Of a stretch of 64,000 nucleotides of DNA, positions 38,344-48,559 are shown one piece after another. The stretch spans positions 62,001 to 126,000 of the forward strand of contig CAXHKT010000139.1 in NCBI GenBank assembly GCA_964017195.1, written 5' to 3'. Positions within the stretch are counted from its first letter, which is position 1, and every line of letters starts with the position of its first letter. The notes under the pieces were generated by a model. It made no database searches. It saw only the letters and a program-made list of their open reading frames with translations, and was not told the DNA's origin. Both the position numbers and the translations under genes were made by a program. Origin of the DNA: Siderastrea radians. Its lineage: Eukaryota > Cnidaria > Anthozoa > Scleractinia > Rhizangiidae.

Positions 38344-38686
38344 GCGCACTGGCCCAATAATAATGCAAATCCCTCGGGGTTATCAGAAAAAAAGTTTATT
38401 GTGTAGAAAGGCGCGATATGTGCGATCCTTAGGGAAAAAACCCCATTTTTGGCCTTCCCAGAGGCTAAAAAAGGTGTTGTTAACTGCGCAAGGCTGCGCA
38501 CTGGCCCAATAATAATGCAAATCTTTCGGGGCTATCACAAAAAAAAGTTTATTGTGTAGAAAGGCGCGATATGTGCGATCCTTAGGGAAAAAACCCATTT
38601 TTGGCCTTCCCAGAGGCTAAAAAAGGTGTTGTTAACTACTCAAGGCTGCGCAAGGCTGCGCACTGGCCTAATAATAATGCAACTCT

Positions 38687-40387
38687 TTCGGGGCTATCAG
38701 AAAAAAAAGTTTATTGTGTAGAAAGGCGCGATATGTGCAAATCCTAGGGAAAAAACCCCATTTTTGGCCTTCCCAGAGGCTAAAAAAGGTGTTGTTAACT
38801 GCGCAAGGCTGCGCACTGGCCCAATAATAATGCAAATCCCTCGGGGCTATCAGAAAAAAAAGTTTATTGTGTAGAAAGGCGCGATATGTGCGATCCTTAG
38901 GGAAAAAACCCCATTTTTGGCCTTCTCAGAGGCTAAAAAAGGTGTTGTTAACTACGCAAGGCTGCGCAAGGCTGCGCACTGGCCCAATAATAATGCAACT
39001 CCCTCGGGGCTATCAGAAAAAAAAGTTTATTGTGTAGAAAGGCGCGATATGTGCGATCCTTAGGGAAAAACCCCATTTTTGGCCTTCCCAGAGGCTAAAA
39101 AAGGTGTTGTTAACTGCGCTAGGCTGTGCAAGGCTGCGCAAGGCTGCCCACTGGCCCAATAATAATGGAAATCCCTCGGGGCTATCAGAAAAAAAAGTTT
39201 ATTGTGTAGAAATTCGCGATATGTGCGATCCGTATTGAAAAAACCCCAGTTTTGGCCTTCCCAGAGGCTAAAAAAGGTGTTGTTACCTGCGCAAGGCTGC
39301 GCACTGGCCCAATAATAATGCAAATCTTTCGGGGCTATCAGAAAAAAAAGTTTATTGTGTAGAAAGGCGCGATATGTGCGATCCTTAGGGAAAAAACCCC
39401 TTTTTTGGCCTTCCCAGAGGCTAAAAAAGGTGTTGTTAACTACGCAAGACTGCGCAAGGCTGCGCACTGGCCCAATAATAATGCAACTCCCTCGGGGCTA
39501 TCAGAAAAAAAAGTTTATTGTGTAGAAAGGCGCGATATGTGCGATCCTTAAGGAGAAAACCCCATTTTTGGCGTTCCCAGAGGCTGAAAAAGGTGTTGTT
39601 AACTACGCATGGCTGCGCTAGGCTGCGCACTGGCCCAATAATAATGCAAATCCCTCGGGGCTATCAGAAAAAAAAGTTTATTGTGTAGAAAGTCTGCGAT
39701 TTTGTCGATAAGGTGGGAATTTCAGTTTTGAGAGGGGTGGGGTGGGTCCCTCAAAAAAGTTCTTGTTTTGGTGCAACGGCCCCAGCACAAAGGCACCCCA
39801 GATCCCGTTGCAGCACCAAAAAACATTCCATTTGGCACTATTTTTATCGAATTTGGCGATACTAAAAAGTGCTGCACTTTTTCAGGGCTTGAATTAGCCC
39901 CAAAAAGTAGAAAAAAGCTAATTGGCGCTCTCAGCTGCATGCACAAAGGTCCCAAATGCATTCAATACCTCAGGGACCATCCGAAAAAAATTCCTTTTGT
40001 GCAAGAGCACAAAGAAGGCGCGATATGTGCGATCCTTAGGGAAAAAACCCCATTTTTGGCCTCCCCAGAGGCTACAAAAGGTGTTGTTAACTGCGCAAGG
40101 CTGCGCAAGGGTGCGCACTGGCCAATAATAATGCAAATCCCTCGGGGCTATCAGAAAAAAAAGTTTATTGTGTAGAAAGGCGCGATATGTGCGATCCTTA
40201 GGGAAAAAACCCCATTTTTGGCCTTCCCAGAGGCTAAAAGAGGTGTTGTTAACTACGCAAGGCTGCGCAACGCTGCGCACTGGCCCAATAATAATGCAAA
40301 TCCCTCGGGGCTATCAGAAAAAAAGTTTATTGTGTAGAAAGGCGCGATATGTGCAATCCTTAGGGAAAAAACCCCATTTTTGGCCTC
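38687..40387. repeat. 3.75-kb tandem block, copy 3, truncated
   Basis: A third copy that stops at the sequence scar at 40388-40392. It contains the type III long unit at 39692 but never reaches the type V unit. Confidence 0.8.
39692..40016. repeat. pq module 23 (type III, CAGGGA form)
   Basis: Copy of module 21 at an offset of 3,761 bp, with CAATACCTCAGGG. It lies in the truncated third copy of the 3.75-kb block. Confidence 0.92.
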
Positions 40388-40392
40388 TAATG
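40388..40392. other. Five-base junction scar
   Basis: The expected CCCAGA inside GGCCTCCCCAGAGGCTA is replaced by TAATG, giving GGCCTCTAATGGGCTA. This spelling is seen nowhere else in the window. To the left the sequence follows the third 3.75-kb block; to the right it follows a different lineage (TTAACTACTCAAGG, as at about 38630 and 43370). Confidence 0.75.
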
Positions 40393-41040
40393 GGCTAAAA
40401 AAGGTGTTGTTAACTACTCAAGGCTGCGCAAGGCTGCGCACTGGCCTAATAATAATGCAACTCTTTCGGGGCTATCAGAAAAAAAAGTTTATTGTGTAGA
40501 AAGGCGCGATATGTGCGATCCTTAAGGAAAAAACCCCATTTTTGGCGTTCCCAGAGGCTGAAAAAGGTGTTGTTAACTAAGCATGGCTGCGCTAGGCTGC
40601 GCACTGGCCCAATAATAATGCAAATCCCTCGGGGCTATCAGAAAAAAAAGTTTATTGTGTAGAAAGTCTGCGATTTTGTCGATAACGTGGGAATTTCAGT
40701 TTTGAGAGGGGTGGGTGGGTCCCTCAAAAAAGTGCTTGTTTTGGTGCAACGGCCCGAGCACAAAGGCACCCCAGATCACGTTGCAGCACCAAAAAACATT
40801 CCATTTGGCACTATTTTTATCGAATTTGGCGATACTAAAAAGTGCTGCACTTTTTCAGGGCTTGAATTAGCCCCAAAAAGTAGAAAAAAGCTAATTGGCG
40901 CTCTCAGCTGCATGCACAAAGGTCCCAGATGCATTCAATCCCTCTGGGACCATCCGAAAAAAATTCCTTTTGTGCAAGAGCACAAAGAAGGCGCGATATG
41001 TGCGATCCTTAGGGAAAAAACCCCATTTTTGGCCTCCCCA
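40393..41040. repeat. 2.96-kb offset duplication, left copy
   Basis: Matches 43349-43996 at an offset of 2,956 bp, including the type IV long-unit start with the GATCACGTTGC change. The copies part near 41047, where this copy has GGCTACAAAAGG and the other GGCTAAAAAAGG. Confidence 0.75.
40666..40989. repeat. pq module 24 (type IV)
   Basis: Type IV with GATCACGTTGC in place of GATCCCGTTGC; this change is shared only with the module at 43622, so the two are recent sisters. Confidence 0.92.
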
Positions 41041-42128
41041 GAGGCTACAAAAGGTGTTGTTAACTGCGCAAGGCTGCGCAAGGGTGCGCACTGGCCAATA
41101 ATAATGCAAATCCCTCGGGGCTATCAGAAAAAAAAGTTTATTGTGTAGAAAGGCGCGATATGTGCGATCCCTAGGGAAAAAACCCCATTTTTGGCCTTCC
41201 CAGAGGCTAAAAGAGGTGTTGTTAACTACGCAAGGCTGCGCAACGCTGCGCACTGGCCCAATAATAATGCAAATCCCTCGGGGCTATCAGAAAAAAAGTT
41301 TATTGTGTAGAAAGGCGCGATATGTGCAATCCTTAGGGAAAAAACCCCATTTTTGGCCTCCCCAGAGGCTAAAAAAGGTGTTGTTAACTGCACAAGGCTG
41401 CGCAAGGCTGCGCACTGGCCCAATAATAATGCAAATCCCTCGGGGCTATCAGAAAAAAAGTTTATTGTGTAGAAAGGCGCGATATGTGCAATCCTTAGGG
41501 AAAAAACCCCATTTTTGGCCTCCCCAGAGGCTAAAAAAGGTGTTGTTAACTGCACAAGGCTGCGCAAGGCTGCCCACTGGCCCAATAATAACGCAAATCC
41601 CTCGGGGCTATCAGAAAAAAAAGTTTATTGTGTAGAAAGGCGCGATATCTGCGATCCTTAGGGAAAAAACCCCATTTTTGGCCTTCCCAGAGGCTAAAAA
41701 AGGTGTCGTTAACTACGCAAGGCTGCGCAAGGCTGCGCACTGGCCCAATAATAATGCAACTCCCTCGGGGCTATCAGAAAAAAAAGTTTATTGTGTAGAA
41801 AGGCGCGAAATGTGCGATCCTTAGGGGAAAAACCCCATTTTTGGCCTTCCCAGAGGCTAAAAAAGGTGTTGATAACTACGCAAGGCTGCGCAAGGCTGCG
41901 CACTGGCCCAATAATAATGCAACTCCCTCGGGGCTATCAGAAAAAAAAAGTTTATTGTGTAGAAAGGCGCGATATGTGCGATCCTTAAGGAAAAAACCCC
42001 ATTTTTGGCCTTCCCAGAGGCTGAAAAAGGTATTGTTAACTACGCAAGGCTGCGCTAGGCTGCGCACTGGCCCAATAATAATGCAAATCCCTCGGGGCTA
42101 TCAGAAAAAAAAGTTTATTGTGTAGAAA

Positions 42129-42453
42129 GTCTGCGATTTTGTCGATAAGGTGGGAATTTCAGTTTTGAGAGGGGTGGGGTGGGTCCCTCAAAAAAGTGCT
42201 GGTTTTGGTGCAACGGCCCCAGCACAAAAGCACCCCAGATCCCGTTGCGGCACCAAAAAACATTCCATTTGGCACTATTTTTATCGAATTTGGCGATACT
42301 AAAAAGTGCTGCACTTTTTCAGGGCTTGAATTAGCCCCCAAAAGTAGAAAAAAGCTAATTGGCGCTCTCAGCTGAATGCACAAAGGTCCCAAATGCATTC
42401 AATCCCTCTGGGACCATCCGAAAAAAATTCCTTTTGTGCAAGAGCACAAAGAA
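42129..42453. repeat. pq module 25 (type V, reference copy for dyads)
   Basis: All dyads are intact here: TTTTGAG/CTCAAAA (42163-42169, 42187-42193); GTGCTGG/CCAGCAC (42196-42202, 42219-42225); TTTTGGTGCAACGG paired with CCGTT-GCG-GCACCAAAA (42203-42216, 42242-42258) with a 3-base bulge; AAAAAGTGC-T-GCACTTTTT (42301-42319); GGGCT/AGCCC (42322-42326, 42333-42337). G-runs lie at 42152-42154, 42171-42174, 42176-42179 and 42181-42183. Confidence 0.93.
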
Positions 42454-42616
42454 GGCGCGATATGTGCAATCCTTAGGGAAAAAACCCCATTTTTGGCCTC
42501 CCCAGAGGCTAAAAAAGGTGTTGTTAACTGCGCAAGGCTGCGCAAGGTTCCGCACTGGCCCAATAATAATTCAAATCCCTCGGGGCTATCAGAAAAAAAA
42601 GTTTATTGTGTAGAAA
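42129..42616. repeat. Representative long unit, p-q-b trimer (488 bp)
   Basis: Module p is 42129-42291 (163 bp), q is 42292-42453 (162 bp) and b is 42454-42616 (163 bp). The q boundary is set by GGCGATAC, which resembles the GGCGCGATATG that opens b. The end of q (TGCATGCAC..AATGCATTCAATCCCTCTGGGACCAT..CCTTTTGTG) lines up with the end of b (TGCGCAC..AATGCAAATCCCTCGGGGCTAT..GTTTATTGTG). Module p is more diverged; its membership rests on length, position and a TTTTGAG/CTCAAAA dyad near the expected place. The trimer reading is my inference; the boundaries and lengths are direct. Confidence 0.8.
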
Positions 42617-43621
42617 GGCGCGATATGTGCGATCCTTAGGGAAAAAACCCCATTTTTGGCCTTCCCAGAGGCTAAAAAAGGTGTTGTTAACTACGCAAGG
42701 CTGCGCAAGGCTGCGCACTGGCCCAATAATAATGCAACTCCCTCGGGGCTATCAGAAAAAAAGTTTATTGTGTAGAAAGGCGCGATATGTGCGATCCTTA
42801 GAGAAAAAACCCCATTTTTGGCCTTCCCAGAGGCTACAAAAGGTGTTGTTAACTACGCAAGGCTGCGCAAGCTGCGCACTGGCCCAATAATAATGCAACT
42901 CCCTCGGGGCTATCAGAAAAAAGAGTTTATTGTGTAGAAAGGCGCGATATGTGCGATCCTTAGGGAAAAAACCCCATTTTTGGCCTTCCCAGAGGCTAAA
43001 AAAGGTGTTGTTAACTTCGCTAGGCTGCGCAAGGCTGCGCAAGGCTGCGCAAGGCTGCGCAAGGCTGCGCAAGGCTGCGCACTGGCCCAATAATAATGCA
43101 AATCCCTCGGGGTTATCAGAAAAAAAAGTTTATTGTGTAGAAAGGCGCGATATGTGCGATCCTTAGGGAAAAAACCCCATTTTTGGCCTTCCCAGAGGCT
43201 AAAAAAGGTGTTGTTAACTGCGCAAGGCTGCGCACTGGCCCAATAATAATGCAAATCTTTCGGGGCTATCAGAAAAAAAAGTTTATTGTGTAGAAAGGCG
43301 CGATATGTGCGATCCTTAGGGAAAAAACCCATTTTTGGCCTTCCCAGAGGCTAAAAAAGGTGTTGTTAACTACTCAAGGCTGCGCAAGGCTGCGCACTGG
43401 CCTAATAATAATGCAACTCTTTCGGGGCTATCAGAAAAAAAAGTTTATTGTGTAGAAAGGCGCGATATGTGCGATCCTTAAGGAAAAAACCCCATTTTTG
43501 GCGTTCCCAGAGGCTGAAAAAGGTGTTGTTAACTAAGCATGGCTGCGCTAGGCTGCGCACTGGCCCAATAATAATGCAAATCCCTCGGGGCTATCAGAAA
43601 AAAAAGTTTATTGTGTAGAAA

Positions 43622-43945
43622 GTCTGCGATTTTGTCGATAACGTGGGAATTTCAGTTTTGAGAGGGGTGGGTGGGTCCCTCAAAAAAGTGCTTGTTTTGG
43701 TGCAACGGCCCGAGCACAAAGGCACCCCAGATCACGTTGCAGCACCAAAAAACATTCCATTTGGCACTATTTTTATCGAATTTGGCGATACTAAAAAGTG
43801 CTGCACTTTTTCAGGGCTTGAATTAGCCCCAAAAAGTAGAAAAAAGCTAATTGGCGCTCTCAGCTGCATGCACAAAGGTCCCAGATGCATTCAATCCCTC
43901 TGGGACCATCCGAAAAAAATTCCTTTTGTGCAAGAGCACAAAGAA
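43622..43945. repeat. pq module 26 (type IV)
   Basis: Sister of module 24 at 2,956 bp, sharing GATCACGTTGC and GATAACGTGGG. Confidence 0.92.
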
Positions 43946-44040
43946 GGCGCGATATGTGCGATCCTTAGGGAAAAAATCCCATTTTTGGCCTCCCCAGAGG
44001 CTAAAAAAGGTGTTGTTAACTGCGCAAGGCTGCGCAAGGG

Positions 44041-45006
44041 TGCGCACTGGCCCAATAATAATGCAAATCCCTCGGGGCTATCAGAAAAAAAAGTTTATTG
44101 TGTAGAAAGGCGCGATATGTGCGATCGTTAGGGAAAAAACCCCATTTTTGGCCTTCCCAGAGGCTAAAAGAGGTGTTGTTAACTACGCAAGGCTGCGCAA
44201 GGCTGCGCACTGGCCCAATAATAATGCAAATCCCTCGGGGCTATCAGAAAAAAAAGTTTATTCTGTAGAAAGGCGCGATATGTGCAATCCTTAGGGATAA
44301 GACCCCATTTTTGGCCTCCCCAGAGGCTAAAAAAAGTGTTGTTAACTGGGCAAGGCTGAGCAAGGCTGCGCACTGGCCCAACAATAATGCAAATCCCTCG
44401 GGGCTATCAGAAAAAAAGTTTATTGTGTAGAAAGGCGCGATATGTGCGATCCTTAGGGAAAAAACCCCATTTTTGGCCTTCCCAGAGGCTAAAAAAGGTG
44501 TTGTTAACTGCGCAAGGCTGCGCACTGGCCCAATAATAATGGAAATCTTTCGGTGCTATCAGAAAAAAAAGTTTATTATGTAGAAAGGCGCAATATGTGC
44601 AATCCTTAGGGAAAAACCCCATTTTTGGCCTCCCCAGAGGCTAAAAAAGGTGTTGTTAACTGCGCAAGGCTGCGCAAGGCTGCGCACTGGCCCAATAATA
44701 AGTCAAATCTCTCGGGGCTATCAGAAAAAAAAGTTTATTGTGTAGAAAGGCGCGATATGTGCGATCCTTAGGGAAAAAACCCAGTTTTTGGCCTTCCCAG
44801 AGGCAAAAAAAGGTGTTGTTAACTACGCAAGGCTGCGCAAGGCTGCGCACTGGCCCAATAATAATGCAAATCTTTCGGGGCTATCAGAAAAAAAAGTTTA
44901 TTGTGTAGAAAGGCGCGATATGTGCAATTCCTAGGGAAAAAACCCCATTTTTGGCCTCCCCAGAGGCTAAAAAAGGTGTTGTTAACTGCGCAAGGCTGCG
45001 CAAGGC
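44041..45006. repeat. 966-bp tandem duplication, copy 1
   Basis: Six short units repeated directly at 45007-45972. All variants compared by eye agree, including GGATAAGACCCC, ACTGGGCAAGGCTGAGC and CCCAGTTTTTGG. Similar units also occur at 17.8-18.5 kb. Confidence 0.88.
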
Positions 45007-45972
45007 TGCGCACTGGCCCAATAATAATGCAAATCCCTCGGGGCTATCAGAAAAAAAAGTTTATTGTGTAGAAAGGCGCGATATGTGCGATCGTTAGGGA
45101 AAAAACCCCATTTTTGGCCTTCCCAGAGGCTAAAAGAGGTGTTGTTAACTACGCAAGGCTGCGCAAGGCTGCGCACTGGCCCAATAATAATGCAAATCCC
45201 TCGGGGCTATCAGAAAAAAAAGTTTATTCTGTAGAAAGGCGCGATATGTGCAATCCTTAGGGATAAGACCCCATTTTTGGCCTCCCCAGAGGCTAAAAAA
45301 AGTGTTGTTAACTGGGCAAGGCTGAGCAAGGCTGCGCACTGGCCCAACAATAATGCAAATCCCTCGGGGCTATCAGAAAAAAAGTTTATTGTGTAGAAAG
45401 GCGCGATATGTGCGATCCTTAGGGAAAAAACCCCATTTTTGGCCTTCCCAGAGGCTAAAAAAGGTGTTGTTAACTGCGCAAGGCTGCGCACTGGCCCAAT
45501 AATAATGGAAATCTTTCGGTGCTATCAGAAAAAAAAGTTTATTATGTAGAAAGGCGCAATATGTGCAATCCTTAGGGAAAAACCCCATTTTTGGCCTCCC
45601 CAGAGGCTAAAAAAGGTGTTGTTAACTGCGCAAGGCTGCGCAAGGCTGCGCACTGGCCCAATAATAAGTCAAATCTCTCGGGGCTATCAGAAAAAAAAGT
45701 TTATTGTGTAGAAAGGCGCGATATGTGCGATCCTTAGGGAAAAAACCCAGTTTTTGGCCTTCCCAGAGGCAAAAAAAGGTGTTGTTAACTACGCAAGGCT
45801 GCGCAAGGCTGCGCACTGGCCCAATAATAATGCAAATCTTTCGGGGCTATCAGAAAAAAAAGTTTATTGTGTAGAAAGGCGCGATATGTGCAATTCCTAG
45901 GGAAAAAACCCCATTTTTGGCCTCCCCAGAGGCTAAAAAAGGTGTTGTTAACTGCGCAAGGCTGCGCAAGGC
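45007..45972. repeat. 966-bp tandem duplication, copy 2
   Basis: Second copy of 44041-45006, with no difference seen. The next unit diverges at GATCCTTAGGG versus GATCGTTAGGG. Confidence 0.88.
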
Positions 45973-46366
45973 TGCGCACTGGCCCAATAATAATGCAAAT
46001 CCCTCGGGGCTATCAGAAAAAAAAGTTTATTGTGTAGAAAGGCGCGATATGTGCGATCCTTAGGGAAAAAACCCCATTTTTGGCCTTCCTAGAGGCTAAA
46101 AAAGGTGTTGTTAACTAAGGAAGGCTGCGCAAGGCTGCGCACTGGCCCAATAATAATGCAACTCCCTCGGGGCTATCAGAAAAAAAAGTTTATTGTGTAG
46201 AAAGGCGCGATATGTGCGATCCTTAAGGAAAAAACCCCATTTTTGGCGTTCCCAGAGGCTGAAAAAGGTGTTGTTAACTACGCATGGCTGTGCTAGGCTG
46301 CGCACTGGCCCAATAATAATGCAAAACCCTCGGAGCTATCAGAAAAAAAAGTTTATTGTGTAGAAA

Positions 46367-46690
46367 GTCTGCGATTTTGTTCGATAAGGTGGGAATTTCA
46401 GTTTTGAGAGGGGTGGGTGGGTCCCTCAAAAAAGTGCTTGTTTTGGTGCAACGGCCCCAGCACAAAGGCACCCAAGATCCCGTTGCAGCACCAAAAAACA
46501 TTCCATTTGGCACTATTTTTATCGAATTTGCGATACTAAAAAGTGCTGCACTTTTTCAGGGCTTGAATTAGCCCCAAAAAGTAGAAAAAAGCTAATTGGC
46601 GCTCTCAGCTGCATGCACAAAGGTCCCAGATGCATTCAATCCCTCTGGGACCATCCGAAAAAAATTCCTTTTGTGCAAGAGCACAAAGAA
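46367..46690. repeat. pq module 27 (nearest array B)
   Basis: The last long unit before array B. Private changes: GATTTTGTTCGATAAGG, GCACCCAAGATCC and GAATTTGCGATAC. It has the short G-run of type IV but GATAAGG at the start. Confidence 0.92.
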
Positions 46691-48218
46691 GGCGCGATAT
46701 GTGCGATCCTTAGGGAAAAAACCCCATTTTTGGCCTCCCCAGAAGCTAAAAAAGGTGTTGTTAACTGCGCAAGGCTGCGCAAGGGTGCGCACTGGCCCAA
46801 TAATAATGCAAATCCCTCGGGGCTATCAGAAAAAAAAGTTTATTGTGTAGAAAGGCGCGATATGTGCGATCCTTAGGAAAAAAACCCCATTTTTGGCCTT
46901 CCCAGAGGCTAAAAGAGGTGTTGTTAACTACGCAAGGCTGCACAACGCTACGCACTGGCCCAATAATAATGCAAATCCCTCGGGGCTATCAGAAAAAAAA
47001 GTTTATTGTGTAGAAAGGCGCGATATGTGCAATCCTTAGGGATAAAACCCCATTTTTGGCCTCCCCAGAGGCTAAAAAAGGTGTTGTTAACTGGGCAAGG
47101 CTGCGCAAGGCTGTGCACTGGCCCAACAATAATGCAAATCCCTCGGGGCTATCAGAAAAAAAAGTTTATTGTGTAGAAAGGCGCGATATGTGCAATCCTT
47201 AGGGATAAAACCCCATTTTTGGCCTCCCCAGAGGCTAAAAAAGGTGTTGTTAACTGCGCAAGGCTGCGCAAGGCTGCGCACTGGCCCAATAATAATGCAA
47301 ATCCCTCGGGGCTATCAGAAAAAAAAGTTTATTGTGTAGAAAGGCGCGATATGTGCGATCCTTAGGGAAAAAACCCCATTTTTGGCCTTCCCAGAGGCTA
47401 AAAAAGGTGTTGTTAACTACGCAAGGCTGCGCAAGGCTGCGCACTGGCCCAATAATAATGCAACTCCCTCGGGGCTATCAGAAAAAAAAGTTTATTGTGT
47501 AGAAAGACGCGATATGTGCGATCCTTAAGGAAAAAACCCCATTTTGTCTGCGATTTTTTCGATAAGGTGGAAAAACACCCCCATTTTGGGGCCTTCCCTC
47601 AGGCCCCAAAAAGCTCAAAAAGCTAACTGGCGCTCTCGGCTGCATGCACAAAGCTCCCAAATGCATTCAATCCCTTTGGGACCATCCGAAAAAAATTCCA
47701 TTTGTTCAAAAGTACAAAGAAAGCGCGATATGTGCGATCCTTAGGGAAAAAACCCCATTTTGGGGCATTCCCAGAGGCTCAAAAAGGTGTTCTTATCTGC
47801 GCAATCTGTCTGCGCAAGGCTGCGCACTGGCCCAATAATAATGCAAATCCCTCGGGGCTATCAGAAAAAACAGTTTATTGTGTAGAAAGTCTGCGATTTT
47901 TTCCATAAGGTGGAAAAAAAACCCCATTTTGGGGCTTTCCCTCAGGCCCCAAAAAGCTCAAAAAGCTAACTGGCGCTCTCGGCTGCATGCACAAAGCTCC
48001 CAAATGCATTCAATCCCTTTGGGACCATCCGAAAAAAATTCCATTTGTTCAAAAGTACAAAGAAAGCGCGATATGTGCGATCCTTAGGGAAAAAACCCCA
48101 TTTTGGGGCATTCCCAGAGGCTCATAAAGGTGTTCTTATCTGCGCAAGGCTGCGCACTGGCCCAATAATAATGCAAATCCCTCGGGGCTATCAGAAAAAA
48201 CAGTTTATTGTGTAGAAA

Positions 48219-48559
48219 GTCTGCGATTTTTTCGATCAGGTGGAAAAACCCCCATTTTGGGGCCTTCCCTCAGGCCCCAAAAAGCTCAAAAAGCTAACTG
48301 GCGCTCTCGGCTGCATGCACAAAGCTCCCAAATGCATTCAATCCCTTTGGGACCATCCGAAAAAAATTCCTTTTGTTCAAAAGTACAAAGAAAGCGCGAT
48401 ATGTGCGATCCTTAGGGAAAAAACCCCATTTTGGGGCATTCCCAGAGGCTCAAAAAGGTGTTCTTATCTGCGCAATCTGTCTGCGCAAGGCTGCGCTCTG
48501 GCCCAATAATAATGCAAATCCCTCGGGGCTATCAGAAAAAACAGTTTATTGTGTAGAAA
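48219..48559. repeat. Array-B unit following a shortened neighbour
   Basis: The preceding unit (47889-48218) is 330 bp because it lacks 11 bp of the GCGCAATCTGTCT insert, going straight from CTTATCTGCGC to AAGGCTGCGC as array-A units do. This unit regains the insert. Confidence 0.7.

Larger units (their letters stand above)
34916..38686. repeat. 3.75-kb tandem block, copy 2
   Basis: Second copy, with the same long-unit types at 35931 and 37396. It differs by a swapped short unit near 36976-37170 and by two extra 10-bp minisatellite blocks near 38284-38343. Confidence 0.82.
41500..43348. repeat. Copy of part of the 3.75-kb block
   Basis: Matches about 36770-38620 at an offset of 4,733 bp. 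The short unit at 41709-41903 matches instead the first 3.75-kb copy (33225-33419, offset 8,484). So this segment keeps the original form of the unit that was swapped in copy 2. Confidence 0.75.
1390..47545. repeat. Satellite array A: 163-bp units with interspersed 487-bp units
   Basis: A head-to-tail array in one orientation. The short unit (module b) runs from GGCGCGATATGTGCGATCC through an A6-C4 stretch, a dyad, a GTTAAC hexamer, a variable GCGCAAGGCT minisatellite, an ATGCAAAT octamer and an A8 tract to GTGTAGAAA. The usual length is 163 bp, with 153 and 173 forms differing by one 10-bp block. Twenty-seven long units add a pq module of 324-325 bp between GTGTAGAAA and GGCGCG. Roughly 230 b modules are present in all, estimated from length. 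The array starts mid-unit at about 1390 and ends mid-unit at the junction with array B. No gene interrupts it. Confidence 0.97.
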
